Below, in pieces: positions 42,784 to 50,848 of a stretch of DNA of 64,000 nucleotides. Within the stretch, counting starts at the first letter, position 1, and every line of letters begins with the position of its first letter. The position numbers were made by a program, and so were the translations under genes. Location: assembly GCA_016841645.1 (NCBI GenBank), contig JAENYS010000002.1, positions 124,001 through 188,000 on the forward strand. Direction: 5' to 3'. The notes under the pieces were generated by a model. The model had not been told where the DNA came from, did no database searches, and was given only the letters and a program-made list of their open reading frames with translations. Source of the stretch: Desulfoscipio geothermicus. Lineage in GTDB: Bacteria; Bacillota; Desulfotomaculia; Desulfotomaculales; Desulfallaceae.

Positions 42784-43289
42784 TAGGCGGGCTGTTGGTA
42801 TTAGCGGCCAGCGGTTTGGGGGGGTGGCAGGTGTCTAGAAGTTATGCCCGCCGGCCGGTGGAACTGCGGCAGTTTATCGCGGCTCTGCAGGTGCTGGAAA
42901 CCGAAATCACTTACGCGGCCACACCGCTGCCCGAGGCGCTGGGTGGGGTGGCGGAACAGGTCGGTGTGCCTGTGGCCTTCTTTTTCCGGCAAGTAGCCGG
43001 TGATCTCGGTGCCCACCGGGGCTGTTCAGCTCGGGAGGCCTGGCATAAAGCCTTGGATTACTATGGCCCCCGCAGTGCTCTTGGGGCAAGCGATTTGGGT
43101 ATCTTGCGGGGACTGGGCAACAGCATTGGTATTTCAGATCGGGAAGACCAGAGTAAACACCTGCGCCTGGCTGGGGAGCAGTTAAAAATTGCTATGGCTA
43201 TGGCGGAAGATGCGGCAGGTAAAAACGTAAAAATGTGGAATTATATGGGTTTGTTGGGCGGGCTGGTCATCGTTCTGGCGCTTTATTAA
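42771..43289 (+). CDS. spoIIIAB: stage III sporulation protein AB
   Basis: A 172-residue protein of the SpoIIIA complex with an N-terminal helix (LIGGLLVLAASGLGGW), a soluble helical middle resembling the GspF cytoplasmic fold (ELRQFIAALQVLETEITYA) and a C-terminal span (MGLLGGLVIVLALY). GTG 42771 lies 13 bases inside spoIIIAA. Confidence 0.93.
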   Translation: MLKLIGGLLVLAASGLGGWQVSRSYARRPVELRQFIAALQVLETEITYAATPLPEALGGVAEQVGVPVAFFFRQVAGDLGAHRGCSAREAWHKALDYYGPRSALGASDLGILRGLGNSIGISDREDQSKHLRLAGEQLKIAMAMAEDAAGKNVKMWNYMGLLGGLVIVLALY

Positions 43290-43308
43290 AAAGGGGGAAT
43301 ATTTCAAA

Positions 43309-43512
43309 ATGGGTGCCAATATCGATTTAATCTTTAAAATTGCCGGCATTGGCATTTTAGTGGCCGTGGCCACGATGGTGCTGAAAAATTCCGGTAAAGA
43401 AGACTATGGTTTTGCAGTAACTCTTACGGGTATTGCAGTGGTGTTGATCATGGTGATCCAAATGCTGGGCACCCTTTTCGACGAGGTCAAAACAGTTTTT
43501 AAATTATTCTAG
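43309..43512 (+). CDS. spoIIIAC: stage III sporulation protein AC
   Basis: A 67-residue membrane protein with two hydrophobic helices (IDLIFKIAGIGILVAVATMVL and AVTLTGIAVVLIMVIQML). Size and position are diagnostic of SpoIIIAC. SD AAGGGGG precedes ATG 43309. Confidence 0.93.
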   Translation: MGANIDLIFKIAGIGILVAVATMVLKNSGKEDYGFAVTLTGIAVVLIMVIQMLGTLFDEVKTVFKLF

Positions 43513-43523
43513 GCGGTGGTGGT

Positions 43524-43910
43524 ATGGATATTCTACAGATATCCGGTATCGCTCTGACCGGTGCGGTGCTGGCTGTGGTGCTGAAACAAAAGGCGCCACC
43601 CATGGCGGTGCTGCTCAGTGTTGCAGTGGGCGTAATCATATTCCTGCTGGTCCTCGGTAAAATCGGGGCCATTGTCGATATCTTGCGGCAGCTGTCGGAA
43701 AGAGCCGACATAAGCTCTATTTACCTGGGTACATTGCTTAAAATTATCGGTATTGCATATATCGCCGATTTTATCGCCCAGATATGCCGGGATGCCGATC
43801 AAGGAGCCTTTGCCACTAAAGTTGAACTGGCCGCCAAGATAATGGTGTTGGTGCTGGCGGTGCCGATTGTGGTGGCGGTGCTTCAGGCACTGCTGCGGCT
43901 GGTACCGTAA
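43524..43910 (+). CDS. spoIIIAD: stage III sporulation protein AD
   Basis: A 128-residue membrane protein with about four spans; it contains the paralogous SpoIIIAC-like helix pair (ISGIALTGAVLAVVLKQ...AVLLSVAVGVIIFLLVL) and YIADFIAQICRDADQGAFATK, the conserved SpoIIIAD block. SD GGCGGTGG precedes ATG 43524. Confidence 0.93.
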   Translation: MDILQISGIALTGAVLAVVLKQKAPPMAVLLSVAVGVIIFLLVLGKIGAIVDILRQLSERADISSIYLGTLLKIIGIAYIADFIAQICRDADQGAFATKVELAAKIMVLVLAVPIVVAVLQALLRLVP

Positions 43911-43924
43911 GGGAGGGGTAAAGC

Positions 43925-45127
43925 TTGAGCTGTCCAACGAGATTTCATTACCGCATACAGTGCTCGCTGTTTTTTTTAGCTTTTTATATTAGCTTAATCC
44001 TTGTCTTGCCCCTGGCTGCCTGGGCAGCATCCGATATCGCCGTGGAAGTGGACGAGCAGGCGGGCAAGCTGGATATGGGCGAAATCCAGCAGTTTGTCGA
44101 CCGAATGGACCATGATTTACAAAGTGCCCTGCCGGAAACCGATTTTAAAGCGCTGGTCACCGGCCTGGCGACCGGACAAATTTCCATGCAACCTACCGAG
44201 ATATTTAACCAGTGTATTAATTATGTATTTCGTGAGGTGGTGGCAAACTCGGCGCTGTTGGGTAAACTGGTGGTGCTGGCGGTAATTTGTGCAGTGTTGA
44301 CCAATATTACCGGCGCCTTTGAAAAGGGCACTACCGGGCAGCTCACGCATATGGTGGCTTACCTGGTGCTGGTGACCATCGCTGTGGGTTCCTTTGGCCT
44401 GGCCATTCAATTGGGCCGGGAGGTGGTAGATAATATGGTCGTCTTTATGCAGGCTCTGTTGCCGCTCCTGCTGACCTTGCTGGTTGCTGTCGGCGGAATT
44501 GCCTCGGCGGCCATATTTCATCCCATCATTTTTATTACCATTGCCACCTTTGGAACAGTGATTAAAAATGTTATTTTGCCGTTGATATTTTTTGCCGCAG
44601 TACTTGAAATAGTAAGCGGACTGTCCGAGCATTTTCAGGTGTCCAAGCTGGCCGGTCTATTAAAAAGCGTGGCCATGGGTCTGATGGGCCTGATGAGCAC
44701 TATATTTCTGGGAGTCATGGCCCTGCAGGGGGTGGCCGGGGCGGTGGCGGACAGCTTAACTTTTCGCACAGCCAAGTTTGCCACGCATGCCTTTATCCCT
44801 GTGGTGGGTGGCGTGTTCAGCGACGCTCTGGAAGCGGTGATTCGCTCGTCGCTATTAATGAAAAACGCGGTGGGTATTGCCGGGGTGCTTATTATTATTA
44901 TGCTGCTGGTCGTCCCCTTGGTAAAAATAGTTGCCATTGCGTTTATTTATAAGCTGGCCGGGGCGGTTATCCAGCCTGTAGGCGAGGAAAGGATCAGCGA
45001 TTGTTTAAACGGGTTGGGCGGTAGTTTGCTCGCAGTTTTTGGTGCCGTGGCGATGGTTGGCCTGCTGTTCTTTTTTGCTCTGGCCATCGTGCTGGGTCTG
45101 GGTAATATCACGGTAATGCTGCATTAA
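43925..45127 (+). CDS. spoIIIAE: stage III sporulation protein AE
   Basis: A 400-residue polytopic membrane protein of the spoIIIA complex. It starts with a signal-like helix (LFFLAFYISLILVLPLAAWA), a short soluble part, and then seven or more spans with the conserved ATFGTVIKNVILPLIFFAAVLE and GGVFSDALEAVI. Likely the membrane channel element together with AC and AD. The TTG start follows GGGAGGGG. Confidence 0.94.
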   Translation: MSCPTRFHYRIQCSLFFLAFYISLILVLPLAAWAASDIAVEVDEQAGKLDMGEIQQFVDRMDHDLQSALPETDFKALVTGLATGQISMQPTEIFNQCINYVFREVVANSALLGKLVVLAVICAVLTNITGAFEKGTTGQLTHMVAYLVLVTIAVGSFGLAIQLGREVVDNMVVFMQALLPLLLTLLVAVGGIASAAIFHPIIFITIATFGTVIKNVILPLIFFAAVLEIVSGLSEHFQVSKLAGLLKSVAMGLMGLMSTIFLGVMALQGVAGAVADSLTFRTAKFATHAFIPVVGGVFSDALEAVIRSSLLMKNAVGIAGVLIIIMLLVVPLVKIVAIAFIYKLAGAVIQPVGEERISDCLNGLGGSLLAVFGAVAMVGLLFFFALAIVLGLGNITVMLH

Positions 45128-45143
45128 GTTGGGGGGCTGTGGT

Positions 45144-45791
45144 ATGGAGGTACTTCGTGAGCTGATTCAAACCATTATTGTTATTGTGGTGCTGGCCGTG
45201 CTGGTGGAAATGCTTTTGCCCGGCGGTGATATGCGCCGATATGTCAAAATGGTAATGGGGCTTTTGATCATCATGGCGATTCTGCAAGCAGCGGCCGGGG
45301 TGGTGAACAGCCAGTTTATGCAGGACGTGCCCGCGGTTACTGTGTCCGACACCGGTGCTCCTCCACTTGAGGATATCATGGCCGTTGGGCAAGAGCTGGC
45401 CGGTAAAGACCGGGACAAGGCTGAGCAGCAATTCAGCGAGGGCCTGTCCCGGCAGGTGCTGGCGCTGGTCGGAATGAATCCGGAGGTGCAGGCGGTGGAC
45501 GCTCAGGTAAGTCTGGACGGGGAAAATAGTGATATCAGGGAGATTACCATTATTTTCAACGTTGAGGATGAAAGTGGTGCCGGGGGACAACAAGCCTCTA
45601 ACGGCATAGGCGGGGATTTGGGCGTGCAGCCGGTGGTGGTTGATTTAGACAGGAAGAGCCCCGCTGATGAGCAAAGCCCGGCCAAGACGGCAACAACCGA
45701 ACAAAAAAAAGCCGCTGCCGAACTGACCAAGATGGTGTCACAATTCTATAATCTTAAACCTGATCAAGTTAAATACAAGTTTGAAGAATAA
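45144..45791 (+). CDS. spoIIIAF: stage III sporulation protein AF
   Basis: A 215-residue protein with two N-terminal membrane helices (IIVIVVLAVLVEMLLP, MVMGLLIIMAILQAAA) and a soluble ring-building-like domain (LALVGMNPEVQAVDAQVSL). ATG 45144 follows GGGGGG at a good distance; the in-frame TTG 45129 before it is not needed. Confidence 0.92.
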   Translation: MEVLRELIQTIIVIVVLAVLVEMLLPGGDMRRYVKMVMGLLIIMAILQAAAGVVNSQFMQDVPAVTVSDTGAPPLEDIMAVGQELAGKDRDKAEQQFSEGLSRQVLALVGMNPEVQAVDAQVSLDGENSDIREITIIFNVEDESGAGGQQASNGIGGDLGVQPVVVDLDRKSPADEQSPAKTATTEQKKAAAELTKMVSQFYNLKPDQVKYKFEE

Positions 45792-45808
45792 TAGACGGAG
45801 GTGATAGC

Positions 45809-46414
45809 ATGAACGGTTCGGATCTATTTAATCAAAAAAATAAAAAGTTCTGGTCGATAGCCCTGATGTTGTTTCTTCTGGGCATTATGTTAATGTTGGT
45901 GGGCAGCTGTGATAGTATGTTTAGCTCAAGCTTGGAAAAGAACTCGCCGGATAACGATATGACAAACGGTTCCATTAAACCCGGTACTGCTGCAAAATCG
46001 CTTATGACCCAGGAGGAAAAGGAACTAGCAATAGAATTATGCCAGATGCTGGAACAGGTTGCCGGGGCCGGCCGGGTGGAAGTGACCGTGCAACTGGCTT
46101 CTTCTACTAACAACGACTATGCTCTCAATACCACCACCGGTCTTAAAACTACCCAGGAAAGTGACCAGGGTGGCGGTTCCCGGCAGATTACTGAAAACAC
46201 CGGCACCAGCACAGTGGTGATTGCCAGAGGTGACCGGGGACTGGAAGAACCGGTGGTGAAGCAAGAAATGGCGCCCGATGTGGCAGGTATCCTGGTGGTA
46301 GCTCAGGGAGCCGGTACTCCCCGGGTCAAGGCCGATTTGTTCCGGGCGGTGCAGGTGGCTTTGGGTGTAGAGCCGCATAGAATTATCGTACTGCCCATGA
46401 AGGAGGGGAATTAG
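45809..46414 (+). CDS. spoIIIAG: stage III sporulation protein AG
   Basis: A 201-residue single-span protein (FWSIALMLFLLGIMLMLVG) with an extracytoplasmic domain resembling secretin/ring proteins (ELCQMLEQVAGAGRVEVTVQL, GILVVAQGAGTPRVKADLFRAVQVAL). SpoIIIAG forms a ring in the intermembrane space. SD GGAGGTG precedes ATG 45809. Confidence 0.94.
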   Translation: MNGSDLFNQKNKKFWSIALMLFLLGIMLMLVGSCDSMFSSSLEKNSPDNDMTNGSIKPGTAAKSLMTQEEKELAIELCQMLEQVAGAGRVEVTVQLASSTNNDYALNTTTGLKTTQESDQGGGSRQITENTGTSTVVIARGDRGLEEPVVKQEMAPDVAGILVVAQGAGTPRVKADLFRAVQVALGVEPHRIIVLPMKEGN

Positions 46415-46416
46415 GG

Positions 46417-47028
46417 TTGATCACTGTAATAAAAATAGAACGCAAAAAAATATTGCTGGTAGTTCTTGTGCTGGTAGGTATTGCATTTTGTGCGGTTGGA
46501 TTCGGAGGGGTGGCCCAAAAGGTGGTGGGACTGCAGGACAAGTCTTCCACCGCAACTTCGATTACACTTACTCACCCCGAAAACGGCGGGATTGGCACAG
46601 TTGGGGACAGAGCTCCGGATGAAGCTACACCCTCTGACCAGGTGGTAAGCTATGATTCTCATCAAGCGGACGACGGTTCCTATTTTGTCGAGGCACGCAT
46701 AAGCCTGGAGCAGGCAAGGGGTAAAGAGATGGAAACTTTGCGTGAGGTGCTGGCCTCGGAAACAGATGAGACTGTGCGTAAAACCGCTCAGGAAAGGCTG
46801 ATGCAACTTAGCGGCCGGGTATCCCAGGAGATGGAATTGGAAAACATGATTCGGGCCAAGGGTTATCAGGATGCCGCTGTGTTTTTGGACAGCGATACAG
46901 TAACCGTGATACTGCGGCCCGATAAACAAATGGCAGATGGTACGGATAATACTGCCATTGCTCGGCTGGTGGCTAAATCTACCGGTGTGCATGAGGACGG
47001 CGTAATTGTTATCACCAGGGAAAATTAG
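46417..47028 (+). CDS. spoIIIAH: stage III sporulation protein AH
   Basis: A 203-residue single-span protein (KILLVVLVLVGIAFCAVGF) with an extracytoplasmic domain containing YFVEARISLEQARGKEMETLREVL and the EMELENMIRAKGYQDAAVFL repeat of ring-building motifs. In spore formers it binds forespore SpoIIQ. TTG 46417 follows AAGGAGGGG. Last gene of the operon; a moderate terminator follows. Confidence 0.94.
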   Translation: MITVIKIERKKILLVVLVLVGIAFCAVGFGGVAQKVVGLQDKSSTATSITLTHPENGGIGTVGDRAPDEATPSDQVVSYDSHQADDGSYFVEARISLEQARGKEMETLREVLASETDETVRKTAQERLMQLSGRVSQEMELENMIRAKGYQDAAVFLDSDTVTVILRPDKQMADGTDNTAIARLVAKSTGVHEDGVIVITREN

Positions 47029-47056
47029 CAAAGTTATACAATAATTTTAGAAACAT

Positions 47057-47098
47057 AACCGGGAATGGATATTTATTTATCTGCTCCCGGTTAATTTT
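47057..47098 (+). terminator. terminator of spoIIIA operon
   Basis: Eight-bp stem AACCGGGA/TCCCGGTT with a 20-base loop, followed by AATTTTAT. About 30 bases after spoIIIAH. Confidence 0.6.
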
Positions 47099-47179
47099 AT
47101 GCCGCCAATATTTTTAAAATCTAACTTCAAAATCCCTGGTGATGCCCTGCCATTTGCATGCAGTGGTGCAATGAAGCAT

Positions 47180-47302
47180 AGTATACATTGTATTTTGCTT
47201 TTATATTGTATACTTTATGTAAATCTATTTAATTTTGCAAAAAGCAGTTATATAATGTATCATGATTAGGTTGTTAACTGATAGCAACCTGACTTTTTTA
47301 TG
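47180..47302 (+). promoter_or_regulatory. structured leader before carboxyltransferase gene
   Basis: The 400-base gap before the carboxyltransferase contains an 8-bp inverted repeat AGTATACA/TGTATACT (47180-47187 and 47207-47214), a TATAAT at 47251-47256, and a short terminator-like hairpin AGGTTG/CAACCT (47268-47290) followed by GACTTTTTT. This could be an operator plus attenuator. No known riboswitch class was recognised. The rest of the gap shows nothing further. Confidence 0.4.
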
Positions 47303-47428
47303 AAGGTAATTCGTTGGGATGTGCTCCCTTTCATGCATGTTCGCGCTATGATAATGAATATCTCCGGAGTTTATTAAGGACACTGTCCCTGAGAGTATAA
47401 AAGCAAAGTGATTAGGAGGTTTATTATT

Positions 47429-48814
47429 TTGGGAGAGACCAGGAAAGTCAAAATTACGGATACCACAATGAGGGACGGCCATCAATCCTTGCTGGCCACG
47501 CGTATGCGTACCGAACATATGCTGCCCATTTTGGAAAAGGTAGATCAGGTTGGGTTCCAATCTATAGAGATGTGGGGAGGCGCTACATTTGATACCTGCA
47601 TGCGTTTTCTCAATGAGGATCCCTGGGAAAGGTTGCGTGCGATCAGGTATCACATGAAAAACACCAAACTGCAAATGCTGCTGCGTGCCCAAAACGTGGT
47701 GGGCTACAAACATTACGCAGATGATGTGCTGGAAGAGTTTGTTAAGAGAGCAGTAGATAACGGTATGGATATCTTCAGAATTTTTGATGCGCTAAATGAT
47801 ATCCGCAACATGGAGAAATCTATCGAGTATGTCAAGCGGGAAGGCGCTCATGCCCAGGCTACGGTGGTTTATACCATTAGCCCGGTACATGATTACGATT
47901 TTTATATGCGCACCGGTAAAGAACTAATGGAACTGGGCGTTGATTCAATATGCTTAAAAGACATGGCGGGTATTTTAGCTCCCAAGCCTGCTTACGATAT
48001 CGTCAAGGGCTGGAAAGAAAATCTGGGTATTATGGTCCAGCTGCACTGTCACTACTCCAGCGGCATGGCTGCAATGGCCTATTTGAAGGCTGCTGAGGCA
48101 GGCGTGGATGTAATTGACTGTGCCATATCCTCTATGTCATCACAAAGCTCACAGCCTTCCATTGAAAGTATGGTATGTGCGCTTCAGGATACCCCGTATG
48201 ATACCGGACTGGATATTGGACTGCTTTCGGAAATTGCCGATTACTTCAAGGAAGTGCGCACGAATTATACTGAATTCGATAACGCAAGCTGTAGCCCTGA
48301 TACTAATGTGTTGATTTACCAGATTCCTGGCGGTATGATTTCCAACTTTATTAATCAACTAAAAGAACAAAACGCCCTGGATAAATTGCCTGAGGTGCTG
48401 GCTGAAGTACCCCGGGTCCGGGAAGACTTTGGCTTCCCGCCGTTGGTAACTCCCACCAGTCAAATTGTGGGTTCTCAGGCGGCATTCAATGTGATATTCG
48501 GGCAACGTTATGCAATGGCTACCAATGAATCGAAGATGTATATGCGTGGTTATTATGGTCGCCCTCCCGCATCGGTGAATGAAGAGGTCCGCAAGAAGAT
48601 TATCGGTGACGAGGAACCAATCGAATGCCGCCCGGCAGACTTAATCGAGCCGGAGCTTCCCTCAGCCAAAGAAACATGCGAATCTTATATGGAAAAACCC
48701 GAAGACATTGTTTCCGTAGCTTTATTTCCTCAAGTGGCTCCTCAATTCTTGGAGGACAGAATGGCTAATAAACTTGAGCAGGCTAATGAAGGCTCTGATG
48801 TTAATCCTATCTAA
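47429..48814 (+). CDS. pyruvate carboxylase subunit B / oxaloacetate decarboxylase alpha-type carboxyltransferase
   Basis: Biotin-dependent carboxyltransferase domain with HMGL-like TIM barrel. Visible motifs are DTTMRDGHQSLLATRM near the start, the carboxylated Lys in CLKDMAG, the metal ligands in QLHCHYSSG, and a conserved PGGMISN. The 461-residue protein ends before the biotinyl (AMKM) domain that full subunits carry, so a separate biotin carrier must serve it; none is in the window. TTG 47429 follows AGGAGG at nine bases. Direction (anaplerotic carboxylation or decarboxylation) cannot be told from sequence. Monocistronic, with a strong terminator. Confidence 0.88.
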   Translation: MGETRKVKITDTTMRDGHQSLLATRMRTEHMLPILEKVDQVGFQSIEMWGGATFDTCMRFLNEDPWERLRAIRYHMKNTKLQMLLRAQNVVGYKHYADDVLEEFVKRAVDNGMDIFRIFDALNDIRNMEKSIEYVKREGAHAQATVVYTISPVHDYDFYMRTGKELMELGVDSICLKDMAGILAPKPAYDIVKGWKENLGIMVQLHCHYSSGMAAMAYLKAAEAGVDVIDCAISSMSSQSSQPSIESMVCALQDTPYDTGLDIGLLSEIADYFKEVRTNYTEFDNASCSPDTNVLIYQIPGGMISNFINQLKEQNALDKLPEVLAEVPRVREDFGFPPLVTPTSQIVGSQAAFNVIFGQRYAMATNESKMYMRGYYGRPPASVNEEVRKKIIGDEEPIECRPADLIEPELPSAKETCESYMEKPEDIVSVALFPQVAPQFLEDRMANKLEQANEGSDVNPI

Positions 48815-48834
48815 GCGTATGATTGAAGGTTCAA

Positions 48835-48868
48835 AACAGGCCCTATTGTTAAGGGCCTGTTTTTTTTC
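48835..48868 (+). terminator. terminator of carboxyltransferase gene
   Basis: Perfect 10-bp stem AACAGGCCCT/AGGGCCTGTT with a 7-base loop and a run of eight T. Confidence 0.93.
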
Positions 48869-48992
48869 AGTGATCCCTTCTGATCCCTTTTAGTTGTGTT
48901 GGCTGGTGGGGCTACTGAGTGGGGCTTGGTGTCTGTCTATACATTCCGCTTAATAGACAGTATACGAAAAAGGAATAATGCCGTAAGGTTAA

Positions 48993-49021
48993 TTGCGATA
49001 TTTTGGCTCTTCTGGTATAAT
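48993..49021 (+). promoter_or_regulatory. promoter of asp23-amaP-nusB operon
   Basis: TTGCGA (48993-48998), 17-base spacer, TATAAT (49016-49021) with a TGG extension (TGGTATAAT). It fixes the transcript start near 49028 and excludes translation starts upstream of that. Confidence 0.75.
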
Positions 49022-49051
49022 AATTTAAATTGTTGCAGGGAGGGGTTTAAA

Positions 49052-49456
49052 ATAGAGCAGGAAATGGTCGTAAGTGAAGAAAAAAACGGTTTAGGTTCCA
49101 TACGCATTGCCGATGATGTTGTGCGCATTATTGCCGGGTTGGCGGCTTCCGAGGTTTCCGGTGTGGTGAGTATGAGCGGTGGTATGGTGGGTGGCATTGC
49201 TGAAAAATTGGGACGTAAAAACCTCTCGAAGGGTGTTAAAGTGGAAGTAGGGGAGAAAGAAGCAGCCGTTGATTTGTATATCGTGGTGGAATATGGTTCA
49301 AGCATCCCCGAAGTAGCAGCAAGAATACAGGATACTGTAAAAAGTGCTATCGAAAGAATGACCGGCCTGGCGGTGGTGGAGGTAAACGTGAATGTACAGG
49401 GAGTGACTTTCGCCAATGAACTAAATGAAGAAGAAAGCAGCAATCGGGTAAAATAA
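49052..49456 (+). CDS. Asp23/Gls24 family envelope stress protein
   Basis: Asp23 (DUF322) protein of about 130 residues with LGSIRIADDVVRIIAGLAASEVSGV and a C-terminal VVEVNVNVQGVTFAN strand. Family members sit at the membrane through AmaP, which is the next gene. The start is unusual: the strong SD GGGAGGGG (49038-49045) is six bases from an ATA codon at 49052 that would give IEQEMVVSEE, the expected family N-terminus, while the first ATG (49064) is 18 bases away. The coordinates use the ATA; ATG 49064 is the conservative choice. Confidence 0.85.
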   Translation: MEQEMVVSEEKNGLGSIRIADDVVRIIAGLAASEVSGVVSMSGGMVGGIAEKLGRKNLSKGVKVEVGEKEAAVDLYIVVEYGSSIPEVAARIQDTVKSAIERMTGLAVVEVNVNVQGVTFANELNEEESSNRVK

Positions 49457-49471
49457 AACTGGAGGTTGTAC

Positions 49472-50005
49472 ATGGGACCATTTGACCGCGGCATACTTTT
49501 GCTATATAGTTTTACCTTAACATTGTTTTTCATTGCTCTGGGTATTTTTCTGGCCGGCTGGTCGGGTCCGGTTCTGCGTCTTTGGCAGGAGGTCAATGCC
49601 CCTGCTTACCAGGAAGTTTTATGGATTTTGCTGGTGTTATATATCATTATGGGCCTGCGCATACTATGGAAGGCTTTGAAGACTGAGCGTAAAAAACAAG
49701 CTGTGGTGCATGAAAGCGGTATGGGCCAGGTGCGAGTTTCTCTTGCGGCCATTGAAGCATTGGCGGAAAAAACAGTTGCCGCTATACCGGGCATTAAAGA
49801 AGTCAAGGCCAAGGTAGTGTCATCGTCTCAAGGTGTAGCATTGAACTTAAAATTAAGCACTGCTCCGGATATTAATATTCCCTCGGTGTCGGAAGATATC
49901 CAGCGTGAGGTTAAGGAAGGTATATATAGTGTGGTGGGCCTAGCTGTGTCCGAGGTGCGGGTAGCGGTGGAAAGTTTTAAAGCAGCTAAGCCCAGGGTGG
50001 AATAA
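49472..50005 (+). CDS. amaP: alkaline shock response membrane anchor protein AmaP
   Basis: A 177-residue protein with two N-terminal membrane helices (ILLLYSFTLTLFFIALGIFLAGW is one, longer than the usual 20, and VLWILLVLYIIMGLRILW the other) followed by a cytosolic domain related to Asp23 (GQVRVSLAAIEALAEKTVAAI...). It anchors Asp23 to the membrane in other Firmicutes. ATG 49472 follows GGAGGTTGT. Cotranscribed with asp23 and the DUF2273 gene. Confidence 0.9.
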   Translation: MGPFDRGILLLYSFTLTLFFIALGIFLAGWSGPVLRLWQEVNAPAYQEVLWILLVLYIIMGLRILWKALKTERKKQAVVHESGMGQVRVSLAAIEALAEKTVAAIPGIKEVKAKVVSSSQGVALNLKLSTAPDINIPSVSEDIQREVKEGIYSVVGLAVSEVRVAVESFKAAKPRVE

Positions 50006-50022
50006 TAGGGAGTGGCCTGTCG

Positions 50023-50244
50023 ATGGTTAATCTGGAATTTTTTTTGGAATGGATGCTCATGCACCGGGGTAAAATAATTGGTGTGCTGGTGGGCCTATTG
50101 TTAAGCTTATCTATGATTTTCTGGGGGATATTAAAAACCCTTTTAATAGTAGTGTGCGTTGTGTTAGGCTATCTAGGCGGTAAGCAATTGGACGACCAGG
50201 AAGATATCAAGGAACGGCTGTTACGCTTGCAAAGGGAAAGGTGA
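50023..50244 (+). CDS. DUF2273 small membrane protein
   Basis: A 73-residue protein with two hydrophobic helices (IIGVLVGLLLSLSMIFWGI and LLIVVCVVLGYLGGK) and a charged tail QLDDQEDIKERLLRLQ. DUF2273 proteins always accompany Asp23 and AmaP, as here, but have no known activity. Start ATG 50023 with weak SD. Confidence 0.88.
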   Translation: MVNLEFFLEWMLMHRGKIIGVLVGLLLSLSMIFWGILKTLLIVVCVVLGYLGGKQLDDQEDIKERLLRLQRER

Positions 50245-50253
50245 CATAAATAA

Positions 50254-50658
50254 ATGGGTAGAAGACAGTCCAGGGAATCTGCCATGCAGGTGCTGTACCA
50301 GGTGGATGTGGGTAAAATGGCAGTTAATGAAGCACTGCAGAATATTCAGGAACAGTTTGAGCTTACCGGGCCTGATTTGGAATTTACCGGCCAGCTGGTA
50401 TATGGAACTATGGAAAAACTAGCCGAACTGGATAAAACCATGTCCGTTCACAGCCGTGAATGGCAGGTGGAGCGGATGGCAGCCGTTGACAGGAATATCC
50501 TCCGGTTGGCTTTATACGAAATGCTGTATATCCAGGAAATTCCCCCCAACGTATCTATCAATGAAGCAGTAGAAATGGCAAAGAGGTTTAGCGGCGAAGA
50601 ATCAGGTAGGTTTATCAATGGTATCTTAGGTGCGGTAGCCCGCCAGATCAAGGTATAA
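50254..50658 (+). CDS. nusB: transcription antitermination protein NusB
   Basis: RNA-binding antitermination factor for rRNA operons. The 134-residue all-helical protein has RRQSRESAMQVLYQVDVG, the interhelical VDRNILRLALYEMLY and PPNVSINEAVEMAKRFSGEESGRFINGILGAVAR, all typical. Last gene of the asp23 operon, placed nine bases after the DUF2273 gene. Confidence 0.95.
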   Translation: MGRRQSRESAMQVLYQVDVGKMAVNEALQNIQEQFELTGPDLEFTGQLVYGTMEKLAELDKTMSVHSREWQVERMAAVDRNILRLALYEMLYIQEIPPNVSINEAVEMAKRFSGEESGRFINGILGAVARQIKV

Positions 50659-50668
50659 CAAAGTTGGT

Positions 50669-50703
50669 AAATTTATTAATTTACTTCGTTAATTAATAAA
50701 TTT
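50669..50703. repeat. 16-bp AT-rich inverted repeat after nusB
   Basis: Arms AAATTTATTAATTTAC and GTTAATTAATAAATTT with one mismatch and a TTC loop. It is flanked by similar short direct repeats (ACAAAGTTGG and ACAAAGCTAGG). No T-run follows, so it is not a classic terminator. The remaining 145 bases before the Nfn genes show no confident promoter. Confidence 0.5.
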
Positions 50704-50848
50704 GATACAAAGCTAGGCAAACTTAAGGCTATTTTTGGTAATTAAAAAGTAAGATTTTGTTTATTTATATAAATGTTTGCAGGAATTTAATATCCGATCT
50801 AGAAATAATTTATCAAGAAGTTTCTTGAAAAAAATATGAGGGAGGGGA

